Positions 12,591 through 21,708 of a DNA stretch of 64,000 bases are shown here, piece after piece. The notes beneath the pieces were generated by a model. It worked only from the letters and a program-made list of their open reading frames with translations. It did no database searches and was not told the DNA's origin. Position 1 is the first letter of the stretch; every line of letters begins with the position of its first letter. Origin of the DNA: a bacterium (lineage in GTDB: Bacteria; Babelota; Babeliae; Babelales; Vermiphilaceae); assembly GCA_016699125.1 (NCBI GenBank), contig CP064961.1, forward strand, positions 62,001 through 126,000, read 5' to 3'. A program made the translations under genes and the position numbers.

Positions 12591-14474
12591 TTATAAAAGC
12601 AACATAATAGTTTTTGAGTTGTTTTCAGGCACTATTTTTCCAGTTTTGACATCAATACAGTATTTTTTCAGCGTGTGTGCATAGCTAAAAAGTGCTGCAG
12701 TTTTTTGTGCGGTCAAGCTTGCATAAAACTCTTTCCAGATAGGTACTACTGTTTTGATGGGATAGACATTTGTGCCCATTGGTTGGTTATTATCACAGCC
12801 AATATAAATGGCGGTTGTCAGTTCGGGGGTGGAGCCGACAAACCAGCAGGTTCGACAATCATTTGTGGTACCCGTTTTGCCAATACCGTCTTTCCAGTCG
12901 TTTAGTTTGTATATGTATTTAAATGCATGTGAAAGGACTGCGTTCACTTTACTTGTAATGGCAAATGGAAGAATGTTTTTTTTAGGTATTGTTGATTGAT
13001 AGATTTTTTCACCTCGACTATTTTTAATCCATTCAATAAAGTATGGTTCGACCATGGTTCCCTGATTTGCGAAAATATTGAACATTCGTGCAACATCTTT
13101 CAGCGATGAATCAATACATCCAAGAGCAATTGACGGTTGTATTGATTCGAAATGGCCTAGTTCAAGAGCGTTTATGATATTTAGTAAGGTTTTTTTATTT
13201 GTTGATAGCATAGTTTTTATTGCAATAATGTTATTTGAACGTGCTAAGGCGTATGCTCGTGTCATGAGGCCGTCATGTTTCTTATTGTAGTTCTGGGGGG
13301 CCCAGATTTTATTGTTAATGGTTAGTTCAATCGGTTCATCGATTTCAGTGTCTTCAAATTTTTTGCCATCAATCAGTGCTGCTGCAAAAATAAATGGTTT
13401 CAGTGTTGAACCTATCTGCCTTTTTGTATTCCATGCACGATTAAACTGTGATATATGAAAGTCGTAACCACCGATTAATGCCTGTATTTGTCCAGTATCA
13501 GGTTTAAGAGAAAGGAGTCCCCCATCAATAGGTAGTTTGAGTTGATCGCGTAAGCTGTAACAGTGTTTTTTGAAAATCGTATAGGCGTTTTTTTGAGTTT
13601 CTGATTTGATAGTTGTGCGAATCTGATAACCACTATGATAAAGGTCCTTAAATCCTTGCTTTTTACAAAATGCTCTCACCATCTCTTTAATGTATAAATA
13701 GCTATCTTCACGATGTTTAGGTTTTACGTTAAGCTCCTGTACGATACTTGTTTTGTATTCTGTATCCGTAATATAGCCGCATTCAAGCATTGCTTTTAAA
13801 ACAATGTTGCGTCTTGTCAGAGTGTTTTCTGGATTAATTAATGGACAGTAATATCGTGGATGGCGTACAATTGCTGCTAAACTTGCTGCCTGTGCAATTG
13901 AAAATTGTTCTGTGGAAATTCCCCAAAATTCTTGTGCTGCGCTTTCAATACCGTAAATTCCAGCACCAAAATATACATTATTCAGATAGGCTTCAAGGAT
14001 CTGCTCTTTGGAAAAATGATTTTCTAAAATGAACGTATAGATTACTTCTGTTATTTTTCGTTTAAATGTTTTGTGCACATCTAAAAAAAGGAGCCTTGCA
14101 AGCTGTTGGGTAATGGTACTTGCACCTTGTGTTTTTTTTCGTGATTTCAAATTAATAAAAATTGATCTTATAATACCTTTATACGATATTCCATTATGTG
14201 TAAAAAATGTTCGGTCCTCTACTGCTAAAAATGCTTGCCAAACATGTTTTGGGATTTGACTAAAATATATTTGCCTTATCTGTCCAGTAGAAAATGTTGC
14301 AATGACTGTTCCATTGCAATCGTAGAGTACCGAAGGATCATCGGTGGTGCGTTTGAGTATTCCTGTTTTAAAGTCTGCTGCGATGTTGTTTATTATGTGT
14401 GATATCACAATGATAATTACTGTTAAAAAAAAGGCGGCGAATGTGCCAAAAATGCCTATTTTTTTATTCTTCAT
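12591..14474 (-). CDS. Class A penicillin-binding protein (PBP1A-like)
   Basis: A bifunctional peptidoglycan synthase that polymerises lipid II and cross-links glycan strands on the outer face of the inner membrane. The 627 residues have an N-terminal anchor (about 7-30), then a GT51 glycosyltransferase domain with the catalytic-Glu motif EDRTFFTHNGI (from residue 86), TQGASTITQQLARLLF and the EAYLNNVYFG motif. The transpeptidase domain has all three active-site motifs: STLK, SNN and KTGTT. Shorter than typical PBP1A (about 750-850), lacking most of the C-terminal tail. It lies 21 bp downstream of atpG on the same strand. Intact motifs imply the organism builds peptidoglycan. Confidence 0.94.
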   Translation of the reverse strand: MKNKKIGIFGTFAAFFLTVIIIVISHIINNIAADFKTGILKRTTDDPSVLYDCNGTVIATFSTGQIRQIYFSQIPKHVWQAFLAVEDRTFFTHNGISYKGIIRSIFINLKSRKKTQGASTITQQLARLLFLDVHKTFKRKITEVIYTFILENHFSKEQILEAYLNNVYFGAGIYGIESAAQEFWGISTEQFSIAQAASLAAIVRHPRYYCPLINPENTLTRRNIVLKAMLECGYITDTEYKTSIVQELNVKPKHREDSYLYIKEMVRAFCKKQGFKDLYHSGYQIRTTIKSETQKNAYTIFKKHCYSLRDQLKLPIDGGLLSLKPDTGQIQALIGGYDFHISQFNRAWNTKRQIGSTLKPFIFAAALIDGKKFEDTEIDEPIELTINNKIWAPQNYNKKHDGLMTRAYALARSNNIIAIKTMLSTNKKTLLNIINALELGHFESIQPSIALGCIDSSLKDVARMFNIFANQGTMVEPYFIEWIKNSRGEKIYQSTIPKKNILPFAITSKVNAVLSHAFKYIYKLNDWKDGIGKTGTTNDCRTCWFVGSTPELTTAIYIGCDNNQPMGTNVYPIKTVVPIWKEFYASLTAQKTAALFSYAHTLKKYCIDVKTGKIVPENNSKTIMLLL

Positions 14475-14495
14475 CTTTGCATGAGCAGTATTGTT

Positions 14496-15344
14496 TTAGA
14501 AACCATTGTTCACATTGCCTGATAGTTCAATTAATTCACGTGTGATTTTTGCTTGTCTTAGTTTGTTATATTGTAGCTGTGTTGATTCTAAAATATTTTT
14601 TGCATTTCTTGTTGCACTGTCCATCGACAAAAAACGGGCAGCATGTTCTGCAATGACTGTTTCAAATATTTTACAGTTAAGTAATGCAGTTAAATATTGG
14701 CGTAAAAGTTTATCAAATAAAATGGTTGGTTCCTGGTCATAAAGAAAGCTTATATTGCTATGCTCTATTTGCAATTTTTTGTTTTGCACAGGAATTAAAT
14801 CAAACTGTTGTGGAATTTGACTGAAAAAACTTTTTGCAAAAGCGTTGACAACAATTACTTTTTGGTATTGGCTATTTGAATTCCAGATGAAATCTATAAT
14901 TTTGCTTGCCAGTTGATTGGTATTATTGTTTTTGAAGGCATGAAAGTAAAGGAGAGGACTTACGCCAAATCTATTTGTTACAAAATCATAAGTTCGTTTT
15001 CCTAAAGTAATAAAATCATGATTTTTATACTGATTCATAATCTGCTTTGTCAGGTGCATAATTGATGTATTGAAATTTCCACATAATCCCTTTTGTGAAC
15101 CGATGACAATCAAAAGTACGGAAGAATGCGTGTTTACTTTCAAAAAAGGATGTGTATTTTTTCTGATTTTGCTGCTAACTATATTCAATAATGCTTCTAC
15201 TTCAGTGTAGTAATTTTTGACTATTTTCTCTTTAATTCGTAATCTTGTATGCGTTGAGATTGCAATTAAACGCATGGCATGGGTTATTTTTTGAATAGTT
15301 TTAATTGTTTTTATTCGTTGGCGCATGGCGATAAGTTGCGACAT
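14496..15344 (-). CDS. atpG: F1 ATP synthase gamma subunit, isolated from other atp genes
   Basis: The gamma subunit is the central rotor shaft of F1. Both diagnostic ends are present: the N-terminal helix (RQRIKTIKTIQKITHAMRLIA) and the C-terminal helix (NKLRQAKITRELIEL), plus the Rossmann-like core with VIGSQKGLCGNFN. 282 residues, normal length. In most bacteria atpG lies between atpA and atpD. Here no other atp gene is near: upstream is a divergent NYN-domain gene and downstream, 21 bp away on the same strand, a class A PBP. The rest of the enzyme must lie elsewhere in the genome or be missing. Confidence 0.93.
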   Translation of the reverse strand: MSQLIAMRQRIKTIKTIQKITHAMRLIAISTHTRLRIKEKIVKNYYTEVEALLNIVSSKIRKNTHPFLKVNTHSSVLLIVIGSQKGLCGNFNTSIMHLTKQIMNQYKNHDFITLGKRTYDFVTNRFGVSPLLYFHAFKNNNTNQLASKIIDFIWNSNSQYQKVIVVNAFAKSFFSQIPQQFDLIPVQNKKLQIEHSNISFLYDQEPTILFDKLLRQYLTALLNCKIFETVIAEHAARFLSMDSATRNAKNILESTQLQYNKLRQAKITRELIELSGNVNNGF

Positions 15345-15456
15345 TTAAAAACTCACGGTTGAAGATGAATATCTAATACATAACTTATTAAATCTAAATG
15401 GTAAACGGTTTTTTTGCAATATTCATTTTGATGGAGATATTAAGCACAGGTGTCTG

Positions 15457-16038
15457 ATGAAACTTTTAATAGATGGATATAATCTTCTTAAAACTATCGA
15501 CAAAAATAAAACGCTTTCGTATGATTCTGTGAACGTTTATTGCAATAAACTTGCAACGTATCTCTTACACAAACAGCTTGAAGGTATTATCGTATTTGAT
15601 GGTGGCATGTCTTTTTTGCAGGAGCGATCATGGCAAAAAGAGCTTGAGATACTTTATGTTGGTCGAGATCGTGTTGCTGATACATTTATTAAAGAATACC
15701 TTGATGTCTATTGGCGGCAGGATCTACTGCTTGTCTCTTCTGATCGAGAATTGAATGAATATGCGCAGCATTATGGCGTATGCTCAGTTGATGTGCAGGT
15801 GTTTTGGGAGTTTGTGCTTGCTGCCACCAGGTCAAAAAAAAAGGGTAAAGTTCAGAATACACAGATTATCAAAATGACCGATACAGAAAATGATGAGTTA
15901 GACCAGCTGATGGCTCAGGTAACCGCAAGAGACATTGCCTATAAAAATGATATGCTTGAAATATATGAATCAAAAACAGATGTAAAACATGCTTCAAAAA
16001 CAGATAAAAAATTATTACAAAAAATGAAGAAATTATAG
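15457..16038 (+). CDS. NYN-domain (YacP/Rae1-like) ribonuclease candidate
   Basis: The protein opens MKLLIDGYNLLK, the first acidic motif of NYN/PIN-fold nucleases, followed by VFDGG, then DTFIKEYL and the strand-Asp motif LLVSSDRELNEYA. This spacing of conserved Asp residues matches YacP-like NYN proteins. In Bacillus, YacP (Rae1) is a ribosome-associated mRNA endonuclease. The C-terminal ~50 residues are Lys-rich and less conserved. 193 residues. It precedes tsaE by 3 bp and is surely cotranscribed with it. Catalytic activity is inferred from retained acidic residues. Confidence 0.78.
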   Translation: MKLLIDGYNLLKTIDKNKTLSYDSVNVYCNKLATYLLHKQLEGIIVFDGGMSFLQERSWQKELEILYVGRDRVADTFIKEYLDVYWRQDLLLVSSDRELNEYAQHYGVCSVDVQVFWEFVLAATRSKKKGKVQNTQIIKMTDTENDELDQLMAQVTARDIAYKNDMLEIYESKTDVKHASKTDKKLLQKMKKL

Positions 16039-16041
16039 TGT

Positions 16042-16464
16042 ATGAAAAAAACGATTCACTTCACCTATCAACAGTTGCCAACTATTGTTGCAGCATATCA
16101 AAAAGAGCTTAAAAAGTATGACGTCATAACTGTAACTGGCGGTCTTGGTGCAGGAAAGACAACTTTTATCAGGCAGCTCATGACGTTGTGGGGTGTTGAC
16201 CCGATGACTGTTACTAGCCCAACGTTTACTTATCTGAACACGTACGATGCACATGATGGACTTGTCATTTACCATTTTGATCTGTATCGCATTGGGAGTC
16301 TGTCTGAATTCAAAATGTTAGGTTTTGATGAGTATCTTTATCAAACAGACAGCAAGGCCATTTTGGAGTGGCCAGAGCCAGTTATGTCTCTGTTGACACA
16401 TTCAGTTATACATCTTTCCCTTGAATATGGCAATCAGCAGGATGAGCGAACGTTGATTTTGTAG
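16042..16464 (+). CDS. tsaE: tRNA t6A biosynthesis ATPase TsaE
   Basis: TsaE is the P-loop ATPase needed, with TsaB, TsaC and TsaD, for threonylcarbamoylation of A37 in ANN-decoding tRNAs. The 140 residues contain Walker A GGLGAGKTTFIRQL (from residue 34), the family signature TSPTFTYLNTY, HFDLYRI, and the short motif ILEWPEP near the C-terminus. Normal length. Start ATG lies 3 bp after the NYN gene stop. A strong bidirectional terminator follows. Confidence 0.92.
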   Translation: MKKTIHFTYQQLPTIVAAYQKELKKYDVITVTGGLGAGKTTFIRQLMTLWGVDPMTVTSPTFTYLNTYDAHDGLVIYHFDLYRIGSLSEFKMLGFDEYLYQTDSKAILEWPEPVMSLLTHSVIHLSLEYGNQQDERTLIL

Positions 16465-16493
16465 TGATGAAAACATACTTGCCCCGTTATAAA

Positions 16494-16536
16494 TAAACGA
16501 AGAGCGGACGTTATAAAAACGTCCGCTCTTCGTTTA
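16494..16536. terminator. Bidirectional terminator between tsaE and the MutS-like gene
   Basis: Perfect 19-bp inverted repeat: arms 16494-16512 and 16518-16536, loop 5 nt. The outer arm ends are A/T-rich on both strands, so it can stop transcription from both converging genes. Confidence 0.85.
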
Positions 16537-16559
16537 ACATATTCATCATCAAATGAAGT

Positions 16560-18512
16560 TTATCTTGAAGTACCGGCAGCAGCCATTTTGCGCGCATGCA
16601 TCTCACGTAAATCATCTTTATCAAACAGACCATGTTTTTCTAAAAGATCTTTTGCAATATTAATGTCTGTAATACCTTCTTTAAATTTAAAGGTTCTGTT
16701 GATATGACCATCCGCATCACGAACAACTTCAACATAGAACGTTCTGAATCCAGGCAGATTGCGCAGCTCAAGTAGTTTTGGATAGTGCGTTACGGTAAAG
16801 CAGACCGACCCTGCATGTTTGCTCATTTTGTTTGTGAACTGATAGGCGCAGTTTTGACCCTCTTCAGGGCTTGTCGAACGCATAATTTCGTCGCAGATAG
16901 TAAACGCATATTCACCCTCTTTGAGTGATGCTACCTGTTTGTTAAGCTGTGTTGAAAATTTCACTTCAGCTTCAAACAGTGACATGCCACCGGTTATGTC
17001 GTCCTGAATGTCAAAGAAGCAGTTGAACTGTGCAAATGGGCTGAACTTCAGATAGGAACATGGTGCAATACCAAATCGTTGTGCTGTTATCAATCCATCG
17101 ATCAATGCTAATATAGCTGAGGTTTTACCACCAGTATTCGGACCATGCACGATAATGTCTTTTTGGTCAGGTGTAATCAAAATGCTGTTTGAAACAGCTT
17201 TATTTTGACCAATCATCATATTCCAGCAATCACGTGCGTCAATAAATGGGCCTTCGTTTGAAAACTCAACAAAACAGAATCTATTTTCTTTTCCTTCTGA
17301 ACTTGCAAAAAGATCAGCGAGCCCTTGATACATCTGCAATTTGCCCATCGCATACAAAATCGGTTCAAATTCGGTACGTACATTCATGAACAGTTTATAG
17401 GCACATTTCACACGACCGAGATATGATAACATGGAAGCTTGGCCTTTGAACGTACCTGTTTTTAATAAATCGATTAACTGATTAAAGTCTGCAGAATGGT
17501 TTGTTTTATTGTCAAGGTTTGCAAGCTCTTTCAGCTCTGGGAATGCAAGGTTGAATCTGAGGTTATGTTTTTTAAAATGTTTTACAACGGTACGTACCTG
17601 ATCAAGGTATGTTGCAAGTCCGATGAACTGTGCTTGTACGTCTTTCCAATGCTTTTCTATGTTGTAGGTACTCATAGTTGATGTGTAAAAAATATATCCA
17701 TAAATCAAATTAAGAATGATAGGGTCAACTATACTTGGTTTTAGGTCCGGGTTTTCTATGATTGTTTTTATTTGTGCTTCTGTATATTGTCCATTCAATC
17801 GAAGGCCTTCTTCTGTTCGCTTACGAAGATGGTTCGTATCAGTGAAATTTTTGTACATTTCCTTGTTAAGAAATACCAGTTTATCGGCCGAAAATATTGG
17901 TAAAATGAAGCGTGGAGTGGCTTTTGCTATATTTTTTATTGAAGCGGTGATATCTTTATCTACCTCCATACTTGGATTGTTGAGAAACCAAGAATTATAA
18001 CCAAGTCTTATCCATGCATGTTTTCTATCATTAACTAAGTATTTGCCTCCGAATTTTGCCAAATGAACAAGAAAAAATCCAATACCAATTGGCATTTTCG
18101 CTTCTAATAAACATGGAAACCTATTTAACGGTGTAAAAAACGATTGTGCATTGATGTAGGAAAGCCAGGTGTTATTTCCTCCCCAATATTCCCTTTCTGT
18201 AATGAATTTTGGAACCAGATTCTGCGTTGCATCAAAAAGTGGCAAAATTGTTTCTTCCTGTGCGATGTTCTTTTTGAGCGTTTTTTGCAATCTTGGTTCT
18301 GCAATCAGATGTTTTATAATAGTCTGGCTTTCAGTAATCTCTTCCTGTCGTGTGGTTGGGATGCTCAGTTGAAATGCGGTTACGCTTTTTGCAAGCCATG
18401 AACCATGTATGCATAGCTGATCAACCAGGCCTTTGTCGTATACAATTGCCCCGGTGTCATTTGTGGTTTTTGTGCTTGCGATTTTTAATTTGTCATACGC
18501 AGCCGGCGTCAA
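16560..18512 (-). CDS. MutS-like ATPase, copy A, main part after an in-frame UAG
   Basis: 650 codons open from a TTG at 18512. The C-terminal third is a MutS/ABC-type ATPase: Walker A GPNTGGKTSAILA, a Q-loop-like FFDIQDD, SLFEAEVKF (compare STFMVEM of MutS), Walker B CDEIMRSTSPEEG (compare LDEIGRGTST), and the switch His in THYPKLLEL. No mismatch-recognition or clamp domain is recognisable; a helical region with a possible membrane segment (LNLIYGYIFYTSTM) precedes the ATPase. It is very similar to the neighbour gene at 19103-21277 across the last ~380 residues and weaker before. Aligning the two shows the frame continues without gap into 18519-18839 through one UAG codon. Restart at TTG would give a protein without the signal peptide. 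Real state (pseudogene, restart or readthrough) is open. Confidence 0.8.
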   Translation of the reverse strand: MTPAAYDKLKIASTKTTNDTGAIVYDKGLVDQLCIHGSWLAKSVTAFQLSIPTTRQEEITESQTIIKHLIAEPRLQKTLKKNIAQEETILPLFDATQNLVPKFITEREYWGGNNTWLSYINAQSFFTPLNRFPCLLEAKMPIGIGFFLVHLAKFGGKYLVNDRKHAWIRLGYNSWFLNNPSMEVDKDITASIKNIAKATPRFILPIFSADKLVFLNKEMYKNFTDTNHLRKRTEEGLRLNGQYTEAQIKTIIENPDLKPSIVDPIILNLIYGYIFYTSTMSTYNIEKHWKDVQAQFIGLATYLDQVRTVVKHFKKHNLRFNLAFPELKELANLDNKTNHSADFNQLIDLLKTGTFKGQASMLSYLGRVKCAYKLFMNVRTEFEPILYAMGKLQMYQGLADLFASSEGKENRFCFVEFSNEGPFIDARDCWNMMIGQNKAVSNSILITPDQKDIIVHGPNTGGKTSAILALIDGLITAQRFGIAPCSYLKFSPFAQFNCFFDIQDDITGGMSLFEAEVKFSTQLNKQVASLKEGEYAFTICDEIMRSTSPEEGQNCAYQFTNKMSKHAGSVCFTVTHYPKLLELRNLPGFRTFYVEVVRDADGHINRTFKFKEGITDINIAKDLLEKHGLFDKDDLREMHARKMAAAGTSR

Positions 18513-18518
18513 GCCTGT

Positions 18519-18839
18519 CTATTCAAGTTTGCTACTTTGATTTGAGATGATCTGATGGGCAACTAGATCAATGTTTGATTCAATTTTTGTGATCTGAAGC
18601 GGCTTATATTTAATGTTTTTTGCCAGTGCTTCAACGGCCTGTTCCTCTTGCTTCTGTTGTTCAACTGTTTTGACAGCGGTGGGTAGTCTTTTTGCTAACA
18701 GTGTACTGATCTGATCGGCAAAGATGGTACTTTGTGAGGCTTTTGGCTGCACAGTTGCTTGGTCGGCCTGTGCACAGATGACTAAAGCTAATGAGAGAGC
18801 TAAGCTAGTGTGTCGAGTGATAGGTATTTTAAGTGTCAT
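18519..18839 (-). CDS. MutS-like ATPase, copy A, N-terminal fragment ending at UAG
   Basis: 106 codons from ATG 18839, with a signal peptide (HTSLALSLALVICAQA). It then parallels the N-terminus of the intact copy: DQISTLLAKRLPTAVKTVEQ matches DEISTLYLQRFPEKVISAEE, and IESNIDLVAHQII matches PETNYEKVAHEVI. The UAG at 18519-18521 falls where the intact copy has Lys. After it the same frame resumes (TGLTPAAYDKL against TILPFAAFKKL). So this and 16560-18512 are one ancestral gene of about 759 codons. Confidence 0.75.
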   Translation of the reverse strand: MTLKIPITRHTSLALSLALVICAQADQATVQPKASQSTIFADQISTLLAKRLPTAVKTVEQQKQEEQAVEALAKNIKYKPLQITKIESNIDLVAHQIISNQSSKLE

Positions 18840-19031
18840 ACGAACTTCCTTAATTTAATTAATTGAAAAAAATAGAAACTAATTTTTATTATATCTATAT
18901 TTTATAGTGTATTAATAAATCTGTTTTTTGCAAATTTAAGTGCTTTGGATGTGCTGTGTTTGTAAAATAGTTTCATTGAAGTTTCAAATAAAAATTAATC
19001 AATTTTGTATAGTTTGTTACTTTCGAATATT

Positions 19032-19065
19032 AAGAAGGGGGCACAATGTATCGCGCCCCCTTCTT
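19032..19065 (-). terminator. Hairpin after the intact MutS-like gene
   Basis: Arms 19032-19042 and 19055-19065 (AAGAAGGGGGC and its complement) make an 11-bp GC-rich stem with a 12-nt loop, about 40 nt past the stop codon of the minus-strand gene at 19103. The downstream T run is weak (TTAATATT), so termination is likely rather than certain. Confidence 0.55.
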
Positions 19066-19102
19066 GTTTACCCTTACCTTTACAAGAACTGAAATTACCT
19101 TT

Positions 19103-21277
19103 TTATGCAGCTGCTGCCGTTTGGCTCATAGTGTGCATCTCATGTAAATCGTCTTTATCAAACAGTCCGTGTTTTTGTAAGATGTCTTTTGCAATATTAA
19201 GATCGGTAATACCCTCTTTAAATTTGAATGTTCTGCGAATCTGGCCACGTGCATCACGAACAACTTCAACATAGAATGTTCTAAATCCAGGCAGATTGCA
19301 TAGCTCAAGTAGCTTTGGATAGTGAGTCACAGTAAAGCATACCGACCCTGCATGTTTGCCCATTTTATTTGTGAACTGATACGCGCATTTTTGACCCTCT
19401 TCAGGACTTGTTGAACGCATAATTTCATCGCATATAGTGAACGCGTATTCGCCTTCTTTAAGTGAAACGATTCGTTCATAAAGCTCCGTTGCAAATTTCA
19501 CTTCAGATTCAAAGAGCGATGTACCAGCTGCCACATCATCTTGAATATCAAAGAAGCAGTTGAACTGTGCAAAGAGGCTGAACTTCAGATAGGAGCATGG
19601 TGCAATACCAAATGCCTGAGCTATAATCAATGCATACATAAATGACAACAAGGTTGTCGTTTTACCACCCGTATTTGGACCATGGATGATAATGTCCTTT
19701 TGATCAGGGGTGATCAAGATGCTATTTGATACTGCTTTGTCTTGACCAACCATCATATTCCAGCAGTCACGCGCGTCAACAAATGGGCCTTCGTGTGAAA
19801 ATTCAGCAAAACAGAATCTATTTTCTTGTTCATCCGAACTTGAAACAAGGTCAGCAAGGCCTTGATACATCTGCAGCTTACCCATTGCATACAAAATCGG
19901 CTCAAATTCAGCACGTACATTCATGAACAGTTTATAGGCACATTTAACACGACCAAGGTATGAAACTATCGATGCATTTCCTTTGAATGTACCGGTTTTT
20001 AAAAGATCGATTAACTGATTAAAGTCCGCTGAATGCTTTGTTTTGTTATCAAGATTTGCAAGTTCTTTCAGTTCAGGGAATGCAAGCTCAAATCTGAGGT
20101 TATGTTTTTTGAAATGTTTAACGACTGAACGTATCTGATCAAGGTAGTTTGCGAGCCCGATCAATTTTGTTTGTATGTCTGTCCAATGCTTTTCTATGTT
20201 GTAGGTCATACATGTTATTATGTAAAAGAAAAATGGGATTTCAAGCCCAAAGAAAACAGCAGTATTAGGATAAGCAGAAATCAAATTACCAAGCGCTTGT
20301 TTTGCTTTTTGATTGGTATGAAGTTTATAACCGGCAAACGACCCTACAAAAGGTACCGTGGTTAGATTCAGTGCCAAAGGTGTTACAAGCGAGACTTGCG
20401 AAGTTTTTTTTAATCGTGCTAATAATGTCAGACTTGAAAAGTCAGTGTTATTTTCTGTATCAAAAATGGTAGGTTTTAAACATGCTATTATGTTTCCTAG
20501 TGTCGCACATAAAAAACTTACTGGACCGAAGGGATTTTTCGTTTCAAGCATGAGTGGATGCTTATCTAAAAAATTTTGTACAGGTTTTAAAAGTCCAAAA
20601 GATATTGAATTTAGTAAAATTCCGAGCTGAGAATTACTGTAATATGTTGTTGATTCAATAAAACTGTCCAATAGAGGTTGTTTTACATCAAAGAGAGCCA
20701 AAATTGTCTTTTCAAACTGCTGATTTTTGTTTAAACGTGCTTTAAGTTCGTTTTTTTGAAGCTCTTTAACAAGCTTTTGACGCTCTTTTATGGTTTCAAT
20801 ATCAGTTGCAGGATTGCCTAGCTCAAACAGTGTTACATTTTTTGCAAGTAATGAATGGGTTGACTTGCATACTATGTCAACCAAGCCTTCTCTTATTTCA
20901 GATTTTTCCGCATTTGTGGTTTTTTTGCATCCTGCAATATTAAGTTTTTTAAAAGCAGCAAATGGCAAGATCGTTTTGTCAGATGTTTTAATATTTTGTT
21001 TGATAACTTCATGAGCAACTTTTTCATAGTTAGTTTCAGGCAGGTCGATCTTTATGGGTTTCAACGTGATATTTGTTTGCAAAGCTAATTTTTCTTGTGT
21101 TTTTTTAGTGACTTCCTCTGCCGATATAACTTTTTCTGGAAATCTTTGTAAGTATAAAGTGCTTATTTCATCAATAAGATCTGTTTCTGGCATTGGTTGG
21201 TCGGCATACACTGTGAAGGCAAAGGCCAACAGAAAGGGAAGCGGTATCCGTTTGGCAAATAAGGGGTTGTAAAACAT
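19103..21277 (-). CDS. MutS-like ATPase with signal peptide, copy B (intact)
   Basis: Start at ATG 21277 is preferred over TTG 21283 because AAAGGA lies 6 nt before it. Residues 1-25 are a signal peptide ending ...FTVYADQP. A divergent N-terminal half follows with hydrophobic stretches (VTPLALNLTTVPFVG; AVFFGLEIPFFFYIITCM) that may span the membrane. From about residue 350 it closely tracks copy A: FKKHNLRFELAFPELKELA, then the ATPase with Walker A GPNTGGKTTTLLS, SLFESEVKF, Walker B CDEIMRSTSPEEG and THYPKLLEL. The motifs are those of the MutS superfamily ATPase, but the recognition domains of MutS1 and the Smr domain of MutS2 are absent. An exported or membrane-bound MutS-like ATPase is unusual. 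Function unknown. Confidence 0.85.
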   Translation of the reverse strand: MFYNPLFAKRIPLPFLLAFAFTVYADQPMPETDLIDEISTLYLQRFPEKVISAEEVTKKTQEKLALQTNITLKPIKIDLPETNYEKVAHEVIKQNIKTSDKTILPFAAFKKLNIAGCKKTTNAEKSEIREGLVDIVCKSTHSLLAKNVTLFELGNPATDIETIKERQKLVKELQKNELKARLNKNQQFEKTILALFDVKQPLLDSFIESTTYYSNSQLGILLNSISFGLLKPVQNFLDKHPLMLETKNPFGPVSFLCATLGNIIACLKPTIFDTENNTDFSSLTLLARLKKTSQVSLVTPLALNLTTVPFVGSFAGYKLHTNQKAKQALGNLISAYPNTAVFFGLEIPFFFYIITCMTYNIEKHWTDIQTKLIGLANYLDQIRSVVKHFKKHNLRFELAFPELKELANLDNKTKHSADFNQLIDLLKTGTFKGNASIVSYLGRVKCAYKLFMNVRAEFEPILYAMGKLQMYQGLADLVSSSDEQENRFCFAEFSHEGPFVDARDCWNMMVGQDKAVSNSILITPDQKDIIIHGPNTGGKTTTLLSFMYALIIAQAFGIAPCSYLKFSLFAQFNCFFDIQDDVAAGTSLFESEVKFATELYERIVSLKEGEYAFTICDEIMRSTSPEEGQKCAYQFTNKMGKHAGSVCFTVTHYPKLLELCNLPGFRTFYVEVVRDARGQIRRTFKFKEGITDLNIAKDILQKHGLFDKDDLHEMHTMSQTAAAA

Positions 21278-21487
21278 GAGCAATCCTTTGATTGTTTGTT
21301 TGTAAAAAATTGACGTAAAAATTTTAAAATAAGAACATATTTTATTTTATCTTTATACAGCTTTATTGCAACTTTTTATTGCAATCTTCTTTAAAGTATA
21401 CAAATAATTAATTAGTATTAATTTCAAGGTTAACTTATATTCAATTTAGTATTTTTATCAATCTAAAATAAGTACAAAACAAAAATG

Positions 21488-21515
21488 TTGAAATTGATAG
21501 AGAAAACGATATTAT
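21488..21515 (+). promoter_or_regulatory. Promoter of the tRNA-rpmG-secE cluster
   Basis: TTGAAA at 21488-21493 and TATTAT at 21510-21515 with a 16-nt spacer; predicted start about 12 nt before tRNA-Tyr. The remaining 200 nt back to the MutS-like gene are AT-rich and hold no gene I can support. Confidence 0.55.
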
Positions 21516-21533
21516 TAGGAACATGGTTTTGTT

Positions 21534-21618
21534 GGTGAGGTTCCCGAGTGGCCAAAGGGGACGGACTGTAAATCCGTTAGCTCAGCTTTCGTAGGTTCGA
21601 ATCCTACTCTCACCACCA
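21534..21618 (+). tRNA. tRNA-Tyr (GUA), type II, CCA encoded
   Basis: Acceptor GGTGAGG pairs with TCTCACC (last pair G-U), anticodon loop CTGTAAA gives GUA, and a long variable arm (about 13 nt) makes it type II. CCA ends at 21618. Confidence 0.94.
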
Positions 21619-21621
21619 TCT

Positions 21622-21698
21622 GCGGGAATAGCTCAATTGGCTAGAGCGACAGCCTTCCAAGCTGTAGGTTGCGGGTTCGAGTCCCGTTTCCCGCTCCA
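21622..21698 (+). tRNA. tRNA-Gly (UCC), CCA encoded
   Basis: Acceptor GCGGGAA with TTCCCGC, anticodon stem ACAGC/GCTGT with loop CTTCCAA giving UCC, T-loop TTCGAGT; discriminator T then CCA. Confidence 0.94.
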
Positions 21699-21708
21699 GA
21701 TTTTTGTT

